Source: an uncultured Bacteroides sp.
GTDB taxonomy: Bacteria; Bacteroidota; Bacteroidia; Bacteroidales; Bacteroidaceae
Assembly: GCF_963677685.1 (NCBI RefSeq)
Contig: NZ_OY782187.1
Coordinates: 159,325-223,324, forward strand
DNA length: 64,000 nucleotides
Reading direction: 5' to 3'
The notes under the pieces: generated by a model
Databases searched by the model: none
What the model was told of the DNA's origin: nothing
What the model saw: only the letters and a program-made list of their open reading frames with translations
Program-made: the position numbers and the translations under genes
Part shown: positions 54,909 to 64,000 of the stretch, one piece after another
Numbering within the stretch: position 1 is the first letter of the stretch
Layout: every line of letters starts with the position of its first letter

Positions 54909-55946
54909 TTAAATTAGAGGCATATTAAGTTGTTTGCATTCTTCTCTCATCGTCTCAGGCCAAATGCTAGCTTGTATCTCTCCTATATGAGCTTTACGTA
55001 AATAGTACATGCAAAGTCGTGATTGACCGATTCCACCGCCTATAGAGAGTGGAAGGGTGTCATTCATAAGTCTTTTGTGGAAATAGAGTTCTAGTCTTTT
55101 TTCTTCTCCTTCTTCTTTTAATTGTTTTTGCAAAGCTGCTTTATCTACACGTATACCCATAGAAGAAAGTTCTATGGAACGTTGTAAAACTTCATTCCAT
55201 AATAAAAGATCTCCGTTTAATCCTGGTAAATCGTTGAGCCCTTTGGATGTGTAGTCGTCATAATCTGGAGCCCGCCCGTCATGTTTTTTGTTATCTCCTA
55301 ATTTTCCTCCTATACCTATAACAAATACAGCTGCATATTTTTTAGTAATTTCATTTTCTCTTTCTTTGGGAGTCAGGTTAGGATACAGTATTCTTAATTC
55401 TTCTGCATGAATGAAATGTAGTTGTTTGGGGAGACATGGTTTTATTTGTGGGTACATTTCATATACCATATACTCTGTGCGAATCATTGCAGCATAAATT
55501 CTATTAACAATTTCTTTTAAGAAATCTACATTTCGGTCATCCGCTGTGATTACTCTTTCCCAGTCCCATTGATCTACGTAGAGTGAATGAAGATTACCTA
55601 GTTCTTCATCAGAACGAATTGCATTCATATCTGTGTAGATACCATAACTAGGTTCTATATGATAGTCAGCTAATGTTAGTCTTTTCCATTTGGCTAATGA
55701 GTGGACTACTTCAGCTTGTGCATCATTCAAATCTTTGATTGGAAACGAAACAGGGCGTTCTGTACCATTTAAATCATCATTGATCCCCATTCCTTTTAAA
55801 ACAAAAAGAGGAGCTGTGACTCGTCTTAGACGTAGTTCTGATGATAAATTCATTTGGAAGAATTCCTTGATCTGCTTAATGCCTAATTCTGTTTGTTTTA
55901 AGTCCAACAGAGGTTTGTAATTTTGGGGTTTTATCAAGTAACTCAT
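54909..55946 (-). CDS. asnA: Aspartate--ammonia ligase (asparagine synthetase A)
   Basis: The 345-residue protein matches AsnA in length and in blocks such as LRRVTAPLFVLKGMGINDDLNG (about 40-61), SLYVDQWDWERVI (about 120-132), ELSSMGIRVD (about 249-258) and PLSIGGGIGQSRLCMYYLRKAHIGEIQ (about 297-323), the class II synthetase-like motif 3. It makes asparagine from aspartate, ammonia and ATP. Asparagine is then used by asnS, also in this window. A -7 box lies at 55976. Confidence 0.95.
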   Translation of the reverse strand: MSYLIKPQNYKPLLDLKQTELGIKQIKEFFQMNLSSELRLRRVTAPLFVLKGMGINDDLNGTERPVSFPIKDLNDAQAEVVHSLAKWKRLTLADYHIEPSYGIYTDMNAIRSDEELGNLHSLYVDQWDWERVITADDRNVDFLKEIVNRIYAAMIRTEYMVYEMYPQIKPCLPKQLHFIHAEELRILYPNLTPKERENEITKKYAAVFVIGIGGKLGDNKKHDGRAPDYDDYTSKGLNDLPGLNGDLLLWNEVLQRSIELSSMGIRVDKAALQKQLKEEGEEKRLELYFHKRLMNDTLPLSIGGGIGQSRLCMYYLRKAHIGEIQASIWPETMREECKQLNMPLI

Positions 55947-55975
55947 AAGCGGTATATTTATATGTTGGTTATGGA

Positions 55976-55983
55976 CAAAGATA
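55976..55983 (-). promoter_or_regulatory. Bacteroides -7 box for asnA-ung
   Basis: The minus strand reads TATCTTTG (TAnnTTTG), 30 bases before the asnA ATG. Confidence 0.5.
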
Positions 55984-56140
55984 AAAAGAATATTTATAGA
56001 TGCTTTGTTTTTACTCTTTTTTGTTGACTATTTGTTTAATATTTACTTGTTGTTGTATCAGAATAATATTATCTGTTTGTATCTAAAAGAGAATAGTACA
56101 TAAAAAGTTGCAATTATTAGGAAGATGCGCTGTTTTTTCT

Positions 56141-56148
56141 TAATTTTG
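56141..56148 (+). promoter_or_regulatory. Bacteroides -7 box for tRNA-Arg
   Basis: TAATTTTG (TAnnTTTG) lies 10 bases before the mature tRNA 5' end. Confidence 0.55.
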
Positions 56149-56158
56149 TATGCGAATT

Positions 56159-56231
56159 GGCTTGGTAGCTTAGTGAATAGAGCGTCAGATTCCGGTTCTG
56201 AAGGTCGTGGGTTTGACTCCCACCCAGGTCA
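56159..56231 (+). tRNA. tRNA-Arg(CCG)
   Basis: A cloverleaf of 73 bases including the discriminator A. The acceptor GGCTTGG pairs with CCAGGTC (two G-T pairs), the D arm is TAGCTTAGTGAATAGAGC, the anticodon stem TCAGA/TCTGA encloses loop TTCCGGT giving anticodon CCG, and the T loop is TTTGACT. CCA is not encoded. It reads CGG codons. Confidence 0.88.
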
Positions 56232-56255
56232 CAATCTTTAATTTACTTAGGTATG

Positions 56256-56293
56256 AAGAGATAACTTTGTTATTCACAGGTTATCTCTTTTAT
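56256..56293. terminator. Terminator between tRNA-Arg and the HAD gene
   Basis: AAGAGATAAC (56256-56265) pairs perfectly with GTTATCTCTT (56280-56289), followed by a T-rich run. It serves both converging transcripts. Confidence 0.75.
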
Positions 56294-56306
56294 TTTTATA
56301 ATAATT

Positions 56307-57062
56307 TTATATTTTGGGGGTTGCTTTGAAAGCAGTTATTAGTTCATCCCATGCGTTGCAAAGATCTTGGATAGATGGAAATAATAAATTTGCTCCTGAA
56401 TTTAATAAAACTTGAGGGTCAAGTGGCCCCGTATTAACTGCTATAGTAAAAATCCCTGCCGCCACTCCTGCTTCTACTCCAAGTGGAGCATTTTCTATAA
56501 CAATAGCTTCATTTTTTTGTAACTTCCCTTTTTCCAAAGCCATTAAGTAAGGCTCTGGGTGAGGTTTTCCAAATTTTACATCGAATGCGGTGACCATAAG
56601 TTCAGGACGAAACATTCCAGGAAAATTTTCCTCTAATCGATTAAGCAAGGAACTCTGCCCTGATCCTGTTACTACTGTGGGAGTCATATTTGCTTTTTTG
56701 ACTTTGCAGAGAATTTCCCATGCTCCGGGCATGGCTTTAGCTAAGGGATGTTTATTGAATTCGATTGTTTTTTCATTATATATAGCTTCTATTTCTTCTT
56801 TAGTCGCTTGTCGGTTCCATTGACGTTGGTATACGATGTTGATTGTTCCTGAGCCAGTTCGTCCTTCATGCAAATAGGCTTCTTCTTTAGTCATGTTGAG
56901 TCCTCTAGTATTCATTGCTTTATACCAAGCATCTGCGTGATAAGGCATAGAGTTAAAAAGTACTCCGTCCATGTCAAAAAGGACTGATTGTAGAGATATG
57001 CTTTTATAATGATGTTTATTGAGGTATTGGTTAATTGCTTTGTTAAACATAAGTTTATTCAT
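56307..57062 (-). CDS. HAD-family hydrolase, beta-phosphoglucomutase-like
   Basis: The 251-residue protein has the HAD motif I LFDMDGVLFNSM (about 28-39) with the nucleophile Asp, motif II VVTGSG (about 131-136), motif III GKPHPEPYLMALEKG (about 166-180) with Lys, and motif IV IENAPLGVEAGVAAGI (about 189-204). The helical cap places it with beta-phosphoglucomutase and sugar-phosphate phosphatases. It has a 27-residue N-terminal stretch before motif I; an internal ATG at residue 5 is possible. Substrate unknown, cytosolic. Confidence 0.85.
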   Translation of the reverse strand: MNKLMFNKAINQYLNKHHYKSISLQSVLFDMDGVLFNSMPYHADAWYKAMNTRGLNMTKEEAYLHEGRTGSGTINIVYQRQWNRQATKEEIEAIYNEKTIEFNKHPLAKAMPGAWEILCKVKKANMTPTVVTGSGQSSLLNRLEENFPGMFRPELMVTAFDVKFGKPHPEPYLMALEKGKLQKNEAIVIENAPLGVEAGVAAGIFTIAVNTGPLDPQVLLNSGANLLFPSIQDLCNAWDELITAFKATPKI

Positions 57063-57174
57063 TTTGTTGTGGTAAAGATACTAATAATTGCTAGATTGAA
57101 TTGTTCTTCTCTATTTAATGCTTGGCTCAGTAAATGAACTGTTTTAATTTATAAGTGATGATAGAAAGAATGGC

Positions 57175-57228
57175 TGTCTTAAAATATAAAAAGCGGAAAA
57201 TATTTTCCGCTTTTTATATTTTAAGACA
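57175..57228. terminator. 54-base perfect palindrome acting as terminator after pgi
   Basis: Bases 57175-57201 and 57202-57228 are exact reverse complements with no spacer, including TAAAATATAAAAAGCGGAAA on the left arm. It lies between pgi and the HAD gene and can terminate transcription on either strand. The 27-base uninterrupted arms are longer than those of the other terminators here. Confidence 0.75.
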
Positions 57229-57251
57229 ATAGATGCTACCAATCTGCTATC

Positions 57252-58589
57252 TTATAATTTAGCTTGAATAGCTTTGGATTCTTCTTCGTAGCCTGGCTTG
57301 TTTAATAGAGCAAACATATTTTTCTTATAAGCTTCAACTCCGGGTTGATTAAATGGGTTTACTCCAAGAATGTAGCCACTTATACCACAGGCTTTCTCGA
57401 AGAAATAAAGTAGTTCTCCGATGCTATATTCGTTTAATTCAGGAATAACAATGCGGATGTTAGGCACACCTCCATCTACATGAGCCAATTGAGTTCCAAG
57501 TTCGGCCATTTTGTTAACTTCATCAACATGTTTACCAGCAAGATAGTTTAACCCATCAAGGTTGGCTTCATCTGTAGGAACATGTACTGCATGATTTGGT
57601 TTCTCTACAGAAATGACTGTCTCATAAATGCTACGTTCACCTTCTTGAATCCATTGCCCCATAGAGTGTAAGTCAGTCGAAAAGTCAACGGCAGCAGGAA
57701 ATATACCTTTATTCTCTTTTCCTTCAGACTCTCCATAAAGTTGTTTCCACCATTCACTTACATAATGTAATTTTGGGCTGAAATTTACAAGAATTTCAAT
57801 TTTCTTGCCACTTTTGTATAATTCGTTACGTGTTGCGGCATAAACAGCAGCAGGGTTTTCCGCAAAAGGAATATTTAAAGTACATGCATTCTCCATATTG
57901 CAAGCACCAGCTACTAATTTCTCTATGTCAAATCCAGCGACAGCAATAGGAAGTAGACCTACTGGTGTGAGCACAGAGAAACGTCCTCCAACGTTATCGG
58001 GGATAATAAAAGATTTATATCCTTCCTTGTCTGCAGTAACACGAGCAGCTCCTTTTTTTGCATCTGTGATAGCAACAATTACTTTTTTGGCAAGATCTTT
58101 TCCACGCTGTTCCTCACATTGTTTTTTTAGAAGGCGGAATGCCAGGGCAGTTTCTGTCGTTGTTCCTGATTTAGATATATTAATAACTCCGAATTTTTTA
58201 TCTTTTAGGAGTTCTATTAATTCATATAAATAATCTTCTCCTATGTTATGTCCAGCATAAATAATAATTGGATTTGTTTTCTTTTCCTGTAGCCATGTAA
58301 AGCTGTTTGATAATGCTTCAATGACTGCGCGAGCGCCTAAATAGCTTCCTCCAATTCCGGCAACAACAATAACGTCACAATTATCTCGAAGTACTTTAGC
58401 TGTCGCTTTTATATCGGCTAAGTGTTCCTTGCTAATAGAAGAAGGCAAGTGTAGCCAGCCTAAAAAATCGTTTCCTTGCCCAGTTCCGTTCTCTAATGCC
58501 TTTTGTGCATCTTTAATTGCGGTTTCGTAGGAAAAAACCTTCTCTTTGGAGATGAATCCAAAGGTTTTTTCAATATTCAAATTAATCAT
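57252..58589 (-). CDS. pgi: Glucose-6-phosphate isomerase
   Basis: The 445-residue protein matches the short bacterial Pgi form. It has [19 protein letters not shown] (about 75-93), the sugar-phosphate binding motif [17 protein letters not shown] (about 136-152), [17 protein letters not shown] (about 199-215) and, near the end, the Lys-containing region [20 protein letters not shown] (about 405-424). It interconverts glucose 6-phosphate and fructose 6-phosphate. It is the last gene of lysS-gpsA-pgi, 27 bases after gpsA. Confidence 0.95.
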   Translation of the reverse strand: MINLNIEKTFGFISKEKVFSYETAIKDAQKALENGTGQGNDFLGWLHLPSSISKEHLADIKATAKVLRDNCDVIVVAGIGGSYLGARAVIEALSNSFTWLQEKKTNPIIIYAGHNIGEDYLYELIELLKDKKFGVINISKSGTTTETALAFRLLKKQCEEQRGKDLAKKVIVAITDAKKGAARVTADKEGYKSFIIPDNVGGRFSVLTPVGLLPIAVAGFDIEKLVAGACNMENACTLNIPFAENPAAVYAATRNELYKSGKKIEILVNFSPKLHYVSEWWKQLYGESEGKENKGIFPAAVDFSTDLHSMGQWIQEGERSIYETVISVEKPNHAVHVPTDEANLDGLNYLAGKHVDEVNKMAELGTQLAHVDGGVPNIRIVIPELNEYSIGELLYFFEKACGISGYILGVNPFNQPGVEAYKKNMFALLNKPGYEEESKAIQAKL

Positions 58590-58616
58590 ATTTATATTGT
58601 TTAAAGGTGTTAGTAC

Positions 58617-59612
58617 TTACCTAAATGAATCAGTGAGCAATTTAATCTCTATCATAGGAGAGATACGTTCGTATAAGATATTATATACAGCGTCAAGAAT
58701 GGGCATGTTTACATGATGATGTTTGTTTATCTCCTTGATACACTTGGTTCCGTAATATCCTTCGGCGATCATTTCCATTTCGATCTGTGCGCTTTTTACG
58801 GAATAACCTTTTCCTACCATTGTACCGAACGTTCTATTCCGACTAAAATTAGAGTAACTTGTCACTAATAAATCTCCCAAATAAACAGAATCATCTACGT
58901 TTCTGTTCAATGGATAAACAGTATTTAGAAAACGATTCATTTCTTGCACAGCATTTGACATGAGTACAGCTTGAAAGTTATCTCCGTATTTCAGTCCGCT
59001 ACAAATGCCAGCAGCAATTGCATATACATTCTTTAACACAGAACTGTATTCAATGCCAATGACATCATCACTGACTGAAGTTTTTATATAAGTGCTCCCT
59101 AATTTACGAGCGAATACACGTGCTTTATCTTTATCGGGACAAGCAATTGTGAGATATGATAAGCGTTCTAGTGCAACCTCTTCGGCATGACAAGGACCTC
59201 CTAATACTGCTATGTTCTCTGGTGGAACTCCATATTCCTTAGTGAAGTAATCTGATACGATTAAGTTGTCATCTGGTACAATTCCTTTTATGGCTGTAAT
59301 GATGAATTTCTCTTTTATACGGGTTTTAAGCTTTTTTAGATGGGCTTTTAAGTAGGGTGAAGGGGTTACGAAAACAAGAGTATCCGAGTCTTTTACAATG
59401 TCGTTTATATTGGAATTAAAGTGAATTCTTTTTGTATCAAACTTGACACCAGTTAAGTAGGCAGGGTTATGGCCTAGCCTTTTAAAGTCAGCAATACGGT
59501 CTTCACGGCGCATGTACCAACTAATTGATTCTTCTTGAGCTAACACCATTTTTGCAATGGCAGTTGCCCAACTTCCTCCTCCCATTATAGCTATCCTACC
59601 GGGTAATTTCAT
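58617..59612 (-). CDS. gpsA: Glycerol-3-phosphate dehydrogenase [NAD(P)+]
   Basis: The 331-residue protein opens with the Rossmann motif IAIMGGGSWATAIAKMV (about 7-23). It contains FVTPSPYLKAHL (about 81-92), AITAIKGI-type and GGPCHAEEVA (about 138-147) blocks, and the catalytic Lys region EYSSVLKNVYAIAAGI (about 187-202). It makes sn-glycerol 3-phosphate for phospholipid synthesis. It lies 5 bases after lysS and precedes pgi. Confidence 0.95.
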   Translation of the reverse strand: MKLPGRIAIMGGGSWATAIAKMVLAQEESISWYMRREDRIADFKRLGHNPAYLTGVKFDTKRIHFNSNINDIVKDSDTLVFVTPSPYLKAHLKKLKTRIKEKFIITAIKGIVPDDNLIVSDYFTKEYGVPPENIAVLGGPCHAEEVALERLSYLTIACPDKDKARVFARKLGSTYIKTSVSDDVIGIEYSSVLKNVYAIAAGICSGLKYGDNFQAVLMSNAVQEMNRFLNTVYPLNRNVDDSVYLGDLLVTSYSNFSRNRTFGTMVGKGYSVKSAQIEMEMIAEGYYGTKCIKEINKHHHVNMPILDAVYNILYERISPMIEIKLLTDSFR

Positions 59613-59617
59613 CAGAT

Positions 59618-61354
59618 TTACGAATTAAGTCTTTTAATCCACTCGGTCACATCGTTTACCGATGGATTGGCTAATTCTAATTTATATTTTTTATTTATTC
59701 CACAAATATCTTGATGCAGTTTTTGCGGATTAATATCTTTCATATCTTCTGCCAAGTAATATCCAGCTTTTTGAATAACAGGTACCCAATCTTCAGAAAT
59801 GCCAAGGACAGTATATTTGTCTATGCTATCTTTTTTGATTGTCTTTTCAGGGCGCATTTGAGGGAAAAATAACACTTCTTGTATTGTCGTTTGTCCGGTC
59901 ATGAGCATAACGAGACGATCCATGCCAATTCCCATACCTGAAGTTGGTGGCATACCATACTCTAAAGCACGGACAAAATCCATATCAATGAACATCGCTT
60001 CATCATCTCCTTTTTCGCTTAAACGAAGTTGATCTTGAAAGCGCTCCAATTGGTCAATTGGATCGTTTAGCTCTGAATAGGCATTACACAACTCTTTCCC
60101 GTTTACCATTAGTTCAAAACGTTCTGTTAGGTTGGGGTTAGTGCGATGCTTTTTAGTTAGTGGAGACATCTCTACTGGATAGTCAGTAATAAATGTCGGT
60201 TGTATATATTTACCTTCACAGAATTCTCCAAAGATTTCATCAATAAGTTTTCCTTTACCCATTGTGTCATCTATATCCATCTTTAATGCTTTGCACACTT
60301 CACGAATCTCATCTTCATTTTTTTTCGATAAATCGTAACCTGTGAATTCTTTGATGGAGTCAAGCATAGTAACTCGTTTGAAAGGAGCTTTGAATTTGAT
60401 AATATTATCGCCTACTTTCACTTCGGTAGTGCCGTTTACATCAGTGCATATTTTTTCAAGCATTTCTTCTGTGAAATTCATCATCCAGTTATAATCCTTG
60501 TAGGATACGTATATTTCCATACAAGTAAACTCCGGATTATGCGTACGATCCATTCCTTCATTTCGGAAATTCTTAGAAAATTCATATACACCTTCAAAAC
60601 CTCCAACAATAAGTCTTTTTAGATACAATTCATTGGCAATACGTAGGTATAAAGGGATATCTAAAGCGTTGTGGTGAGTAATAAAAGGTCTAGCGGCAGC
60701 GCCTCCTGGTATTGCCTGCAATATGGGAGTTTCCACCTCCATATATTCACGAGCATTAAAGAACTCCCTCATGGAAGTATATACTTTATTTCGTTTGATG
60801 AAAATATCTTTTATTCCATCGTTAACAACTAAATCAACATAGCGTTGGCGATAGCGCATTTCGGGATCTTCAAATGAATCGAAAACAGCACCGTCTTTAT
60901 ATTTTACTATGGGTAAAGGCTTAATCGATTTACCTAGTATTGTAAGCTTCTGGGCATGAATACTTATTTCTCCCATTTGTGTTTTGAAAACAAAGCCTTC
61001 TATGCCGATAAAGTCTCCTAAATCGAGTAAACGTTTGAATACAGTTGTATACAAATCCTTCTTTTCTCCCGGGCAGATATCATCTCTAGTTATATATACT
61101 TGAATACGTCCCTTGGAGTCTTGTAATTCAATAAAAGAAGCTTTGCCCATTACACGGCGGCTCATCATACGTCCTGCCACTGAAACTTGGCGTGGAGTTC
61201 CATCTTCAACTTCTTTAAATTCATTTTTTATATCAGTTGAAAAAGCATTTGTTACATACTCAGCTGCAGGGTATGGTTCAATACCCATTGTCCGGAGTTC
61301 CTTCAAACTATTGCGTCGAATAATCTCCTGTTCACTTAATTCTAATATATTCAT
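59618..61354 (-). CDS. lysS: Lysine--tRNA ligase (class II)
   Basis: The 578-residue protein has the N-terminal OB fold (VAGRMMSRRVMGKASFIELQDSKGRIQVY, about 55-83) and the class II core with MRYRQRYVDLVVND (motif 1 region, about 161-174), FRNEGMDRTHNPEFTCMEIY (motif 2, about 258-277) and GMGIGMDRLVMLMTG (motif 3, about 479-493). An extra C-terminal region of about 65 residues follows the catalytic domain (length is above the usual 500), a form common in Bacteroidetes. It heads the lysS-gpsA-pgi unit. A -7 box is at 61383. Confidence 0.95.
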   Translation of the reverse strand: MNILELSEQEIIRRNSLKELRTMGIEPYPAAEYVTNAFSTDIKNEFKEVEDGTPRQVSVAGRMMSRRVMGKASFIELQDSKGRIQVYITRDDICPGEKKDLYTTVFKRLLDLGDFIGIEGFVFKTQMGEISIHAQKLTILGKSIKPLPIVKYKDGAVFDSFEDPEMRYRQRYVDLVVNDGIKDIFIKRNKVYTSMREFFNAREYMEVETPILQAIPGGAAARPFITHHNALDIPLYLRIANELYLKRLIVGGFEGVYEFSKNFRNEGMDRTHNPEFTCMEIYVSYKDYNWMMNFTEEMLEKICTDVNGTTEVKVGDNIIKFKAPFKRVTMLDSIKEFTGYDLSKKNEDEIREVCKALKMDIDDTMGKGKLIDEIFGEFCEGKYIQPTFITDYPVEMSPLTKKHRTNPNLTERFELMVNGKELCNAYSELNDPIDQLERFQDQLRLSEKGDDEAMFIDMDFVRALEYGMPPTSGMGIGMDRLVMLMTGQTTIQEVLFFPQMRPEKTIKKDSIDKYTVLGISEDWVPVIQKAGYYLAEDMKDINPQKLHQDICGINKKYKLELANPSVNDVTEWIKRLNS

Positions 61355-61382
61355 TTGTTACGTATTAACTCAATTTCGGAGG

Positions 61383-61390
61383 CAAAAATA
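61383..61390 (-). promoter_or_regulatory. Bacteroides -7 box for the lysS-gpsA-pgi unit
   Basis: The minus strand reads TATTTTTG (TAnnTTTG), 29 bases before the lysS ATG. Confidence 0.5.
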
Positions 61391-61533
61391 CGAAACATTT
61401 CTTATATTATGCTACTATTTCTAAGCTAATTAATGAAAGAAGGAAGCTTCCGTCATTTAGAATAACCATCTTTGATACTGTGAAAGAATGTTTTCTTTTA
61501 AAGCTTATGGTTTATAAGCGAGGGATAAATGCG

Positions 61534-61541
61534 TACATTTG
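61534..61541 (+). promoter_or_regulatory. Bacteroides -7 box for the MATE gene
   Basis: TACATTTG (TAnnTTTG) lies 22 bases before the ATG at 61563. Confidence 0.5.
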
Positions 61542-61562
61542 CAATATAAAAAAAAGTGATAT

Positions 61563-63089
61563 ATGACACTTCAAAAAACGCCAACTGAACTAGGTACTCA
61601 AAAAATCGGAAAACTTTTGATGCAATACGCTATTCCTGCTATTATTGCTATGACTGCATCCTCTTTGTATAACATGGTTGATAGCATCTTTATTGGGCAA
61701 GGGGTCGGATCAATGGCCATTTCAGGTTTAGCTCTTACGTTTCCTTTGATGAATTTGGCAGCTGCTTTTGGCTCTTTGGTTGGGGTAGGTGCTGCAACTC
61801 TTGTTTCTGTAAGGTTGGGGCAAAAAGATTATGACACAGCCCAAAGGGTTCTAGGCAACGTTGTTGTACTTAATATTATAATAGGTCTTTCATTTACTTT
61901 TATTGTTCTATTCTTTTTAGATCCTATTCTTTATTTTTTTGGAGCAAGTGATAAGACTATTGTTTATGCTCGAGATTACATGCAGGTTATTTTATTAGGC
62001 AATGTCATTACGCATCTTTATTTAGGTTTGAATGCAATACTGCGTTCCGCAGGACACCCCCAGAAATCAATGTATGCTACAATTGCTACAGTCCTTATTA
62101 ATACAATACTTGATCTTTTGTTTATTTTTGGATTTGGCTGGGGTATTCAAGGTGCTGCCATTGCAACAATTTTGGCACAGACTATTGCTTTGATATGGCA
62201 GTTTAAGCTCTTTGCTAATAAAAATGAATTGCTACACTTTCATCGAGGAATTTTTTATTTAAAGAAAAAGATCGTTTATAATTCATTGGCAATTGGGATG
62301 TCCCCATTTTTAATGAACTTAGCATCTTGTTTTGTTGTGATATTGATGAATCAGGGCTTAAAAAAATATGGTGGTGATTTAGCTATTGGTGCCTTTGGAA
62401 TAGTAAACCGACTAATTTTCCTTTTTGCCATGATTGTTATGGGACTAAATCAGGGGATGCAGCCTATTGCCGGCTATAATTTTGGTGCTCAATTATATGC
62501 ACGAGTAACTCGTGTTTTAAAATTGACGATTTATGGAGCAACAATTGTTATGACCACTGGCTTTTTAGCAGGGATGTTTATTCCGGAATTACTTACTTCT
62601 ATTTTTACTCCTGATAAAGAACTTATTCGTTTATCTTCTGAGGGATTTCGTATAATCGTAATATTTGCTCCTATTGTCGGTTTTCAAATGGTGGCGTCAA
62701 ATTTCTTTCAGAGTATAGGAATGGCGGGTAAGGCTATTTTTCTTTCTCTCACCCGCCAAGTTCTTTTTCTGATACCTTGTCTGCTTATTCTTCCTTCTTT
62801 TTGGGGCACTTTTGGCGTTTGGGTTAGTATGCCCATAGCCGACTTTGCTGCAAGTCTTGTTTCAGGCTTTATGTTATGGAAGCAGTTTTTAGGACGTTTA
62901 AAGCAGTGCGCTAATATTATTTATTACAAAGGCATGTTTCCATGTTTTTTATGCGGATTAGTTTGCACTTTGTTCTCGGTCATTTCTAATGCTTGTATTA
63001 AGCGCAACCTAGTTTGTTTGGGCTGTATTATTTCATCAATACTTCCCAATTCAGCTGCCTGGTATGGAGTTGCAAATTTTTTACGATAA
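61563..63089 (+). CDS. MATE family efflux transporter, with C-terminal readthrough extension
   Basis: The 508-residue reading has the MATE layout of 12 membrane helices in two halves: [30 protein letters not shown] near the start and [25 protein letters not shown] at the second half (about 240-264), with [16 protein letters not shown] (about 294-309). It exports cationic compounds or drugs using a sodium or proton gradient. Homology should stop near residue 450; the last 55 or so residues (after [11 protein letters not shown]) are Cys-rich and unusual. They lie antisense to the end of the carboxyltransferase gene, so the normal stop may have been lost by a small indel. Confidence 0.85.
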   Translation: MTLQKTPTELGTQKIGKLLMQYAIPAIIAMTASSLYNMVDSIFIGQGVGSMAISGLALTFPLMNLAAAFGSLVGVGAATLVSVRLGQKDYDTAQRVLGNVVVLNIIIGLSFTFIVLFFLDPILYFFGASDKTIVYARDYMQVILLGNVITHLYLGLNAILRSAGHPQKSMYATIATVLINTILDLLFIFGFGWGIQGAAIATILAQTIALIWQFKLFANKNELLHFHRGIFYLKKKIVYNSLAIGMSPFLMNLASCFVVILMNQGLKKYGGDLAIGAFGIVNRLIFLFAMIVMGLNQGMQPIAGYNFGAQLYARVTRVLKLTIYGATIVMTTGFLAGMFIPELLTSIFTPDKELIRLSSEGFRIIVIFAPIVGFQMVASNFFQSIGMAGKAIFLSLTRQVLFLIPCLLILPSFWGTFGVWVSMPIADFAASLVSGFMLWKQFLGRLKQCANIIYYKGMFPCFLCGLVCTLFSVISNACIKRNLVCLGCIISSILPNSAAWYGVANFLR

Positions 63090-63595
63090 GTATCTAATTC
63101 TTGTTCCTTTGTTTCTTCATCTGCGTTGCGGTATAAGATGTTTATAGCCCCTTCAGCGCCCATCACTGCAATTTCTGCTGTCGGATAGGCAAAGTTTACA
63201 TCTGAACCAATTAGTTTGCTATTCATTACAATGTAAGCTCCCCCATAAGCCTTACGTGTGATGACTGTAATTTTAGGAACTGTTGCCTCTGCATAAGCAT
63301 ATACTATCTTAGCTCCATGCCTGATAATGCCATTACTCTCTTGTGAATACCCTGGCAGAAAACCCGGTACGTCTTCAAAAGTGATTATGGGGATATTGAA
63401 GCAATCACAAAAGCGAATAAAACGTGCAGCCTTGTCAGAAGCATTTATATCAAGTACTCCAGCAAAATAATTAGGCTGATTTGCTACAATACCGACTGAA
63501 CGTCCTCCTAATCTGGCGAACCCGATAACTATGTTTTTAGCAAATTCAGGCATAACCTCAAAGAAATACCGTTCGTCTACTACCGTTTCTATAAT
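62924..63595 (-). pseudogene. mmdA: Methylmalonyl-CoA decarboxylase alpha / acyl-CoA carboxylase beta subunit, C-terminal portion after frameshift
   Basis: This frame resumes at ATT 63595 with [18 protein letters not shown] and runs to the family-typical end, KKHGNMPL. It contains the carboxyltransferase C-terminal domain: [63 protein letters not shown] and [15 protein letters not shown]. It belongs in one reading frame with the portion at 63558-64000 but is out of register by one base because of a 7-base A-run (plus-strand T 63597-63603; six would restore the frame). If the slip is real the gene is broken; a sequencing error in the run is equally likely. It overlaps the MATE reading by 166 bases. 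Confidence 0.8.
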
Positions 63596-64000
63596 ATTTT
63601 TTTATGTCATAGGGTTGATCTGGGTTTTCTGGTATGATGTTTTCTAATTCATCATCTTCTCTGCGAATATCATCGTTAGAATATTTAGGAGTTGGGTCTT
63701 CCATGTTGTTGGCTGGTAGAAAACTTATTAGCTCTCTAATAGACATGAGCAGTTCTTCTTCTGTATCGCATATAAAATGTGTTACCCCACTTTGAGTACT
63801 ATGCGTTGATGCCCCTCCTAGTTTTTCTTTATCAATCTCTTCATGTGTTACTGCTTTAACCACATCAGGACCAGTAATAAACATGTGACTTTTCTCTTTT
63901 ACCATGAAAATAAAATCAGTAAGAGCAGGAGAGTAACAAGCTCCTCCTGCACAAGGTCCAAGTATTGCTGAAATTTGAGGAATTACCCCACTTGCCATGA
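63558..64000 (-). pseudogene. mmdA: Methylmalonyl-CoA decarboxylase alpha / acyl-CoA carboxylase beta subunit, middle portion (frameshifted, cut by window edge)
   Basis: The frame enters from the right edge and encodes the carboxyltransferase N-terminal domain end: GVIPQISAILGPCAGGACYSPALTDFIFMV, HMFITGPDVVKAVTHEEI, KLGGASTHSTQSGVTHF and NPDQPYDIK. It then passes through the A-run and ends on a wrong-frame stop ([12 protein letters not shown]). The corrected reading joins the next portion. The protein transfers a carboxyl group to or from biotin on propionyl- or methylmalonyl-CoA. In Bacteroides this supports the succinate-to-propionate route and sodium pumping or CO2 recycling. Partner subunits and the N-terminus lie beyond the window. 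Confidence 0.8.

Overview
The window looks like chromosome from a Bacteroides or close Bacteroidales species. The evidence is the recurring Bacteroides-type -7 box TAnnTTTG upstream of many genes, the near absence of Shine-Dalgarno motifs, an AT-rich sequence, and Bacteroidota-typical families: an NVEALA-type leader peptide, BF3164/6-bladed propeller lipoproteins, DUF3822, DUF5683, an OMP_b-brl_3 barrel, a B12-dependent ribonucleotide reductase, short-form Pgi and a methylmalonyl-CoA decarboxylase-type carboxyltransferase. All assignments are from reading the sequence; no database search was run.

Bases 1 to about 8535 are an accessory, partly decayed region. It opens with the N-terminal part of a LytS-type sensor kinase cut by the window edge. 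Then come an IS1182-like transposase relic, a cassette-like zinc metallopeptidase gene bounded by inverted GTTAGCC/GGCTAAC motifs, an IS256-family transposase pseudogene, an NVEALA-like leader peptide with two propeller lipoproteins, and an alpha/beta hydrolase followed by an integron attC-like imperfect palindrome. A frameshifted small gene ends the region. It abuts the 3' end of a tRNA-Pro, a classic island insertion point.

From the tRNA onward the sequence is a dense housekeeping chromosome. 8.7-22.6 kb: aroB, a membrane protein, a large outer-membrane barrel, cls, rsmD, DUF3822, a RecD-like helicase, alaS, an M23 peptidase and a MerR regulator. 22.6-29 kb: spoT, then parA-parB-DUF5683-mltD, linking chromosome partition and wall remodelling. 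29-36 kb: surE-lpxB, purB, an rluB-like pseudouridine synthase with a disordered N-terminus, asnS and folB. 36-51 kb: malQ, nrdJ, a nitroreductase, dnaA, an MCE protein with an amidase, a TonB receptor, a BASS transporter, an MscS channel and an HD protein. 51-64 kb: an lptD-like gene, asnA-ung, tRNA-Arg, a HAD phosphatase, lysS-gpsA-pgi, a MATE exporter and a frameshifted, window-truncated carboxyltransferase.

Many convergent gene pairs are separated by strong, often bidirectional hairpin terminators, including a 54-bp perfect palindrome after pgi. No CRISPR array, rRNA operon, intact IS element, prophage or parS site was seen. The most unusual items are the leader-only NVEALA-like peptide locus, the integron-cassette-like units without a visible integrase, and the gene-breaking A-run in the carboxyltransferase.
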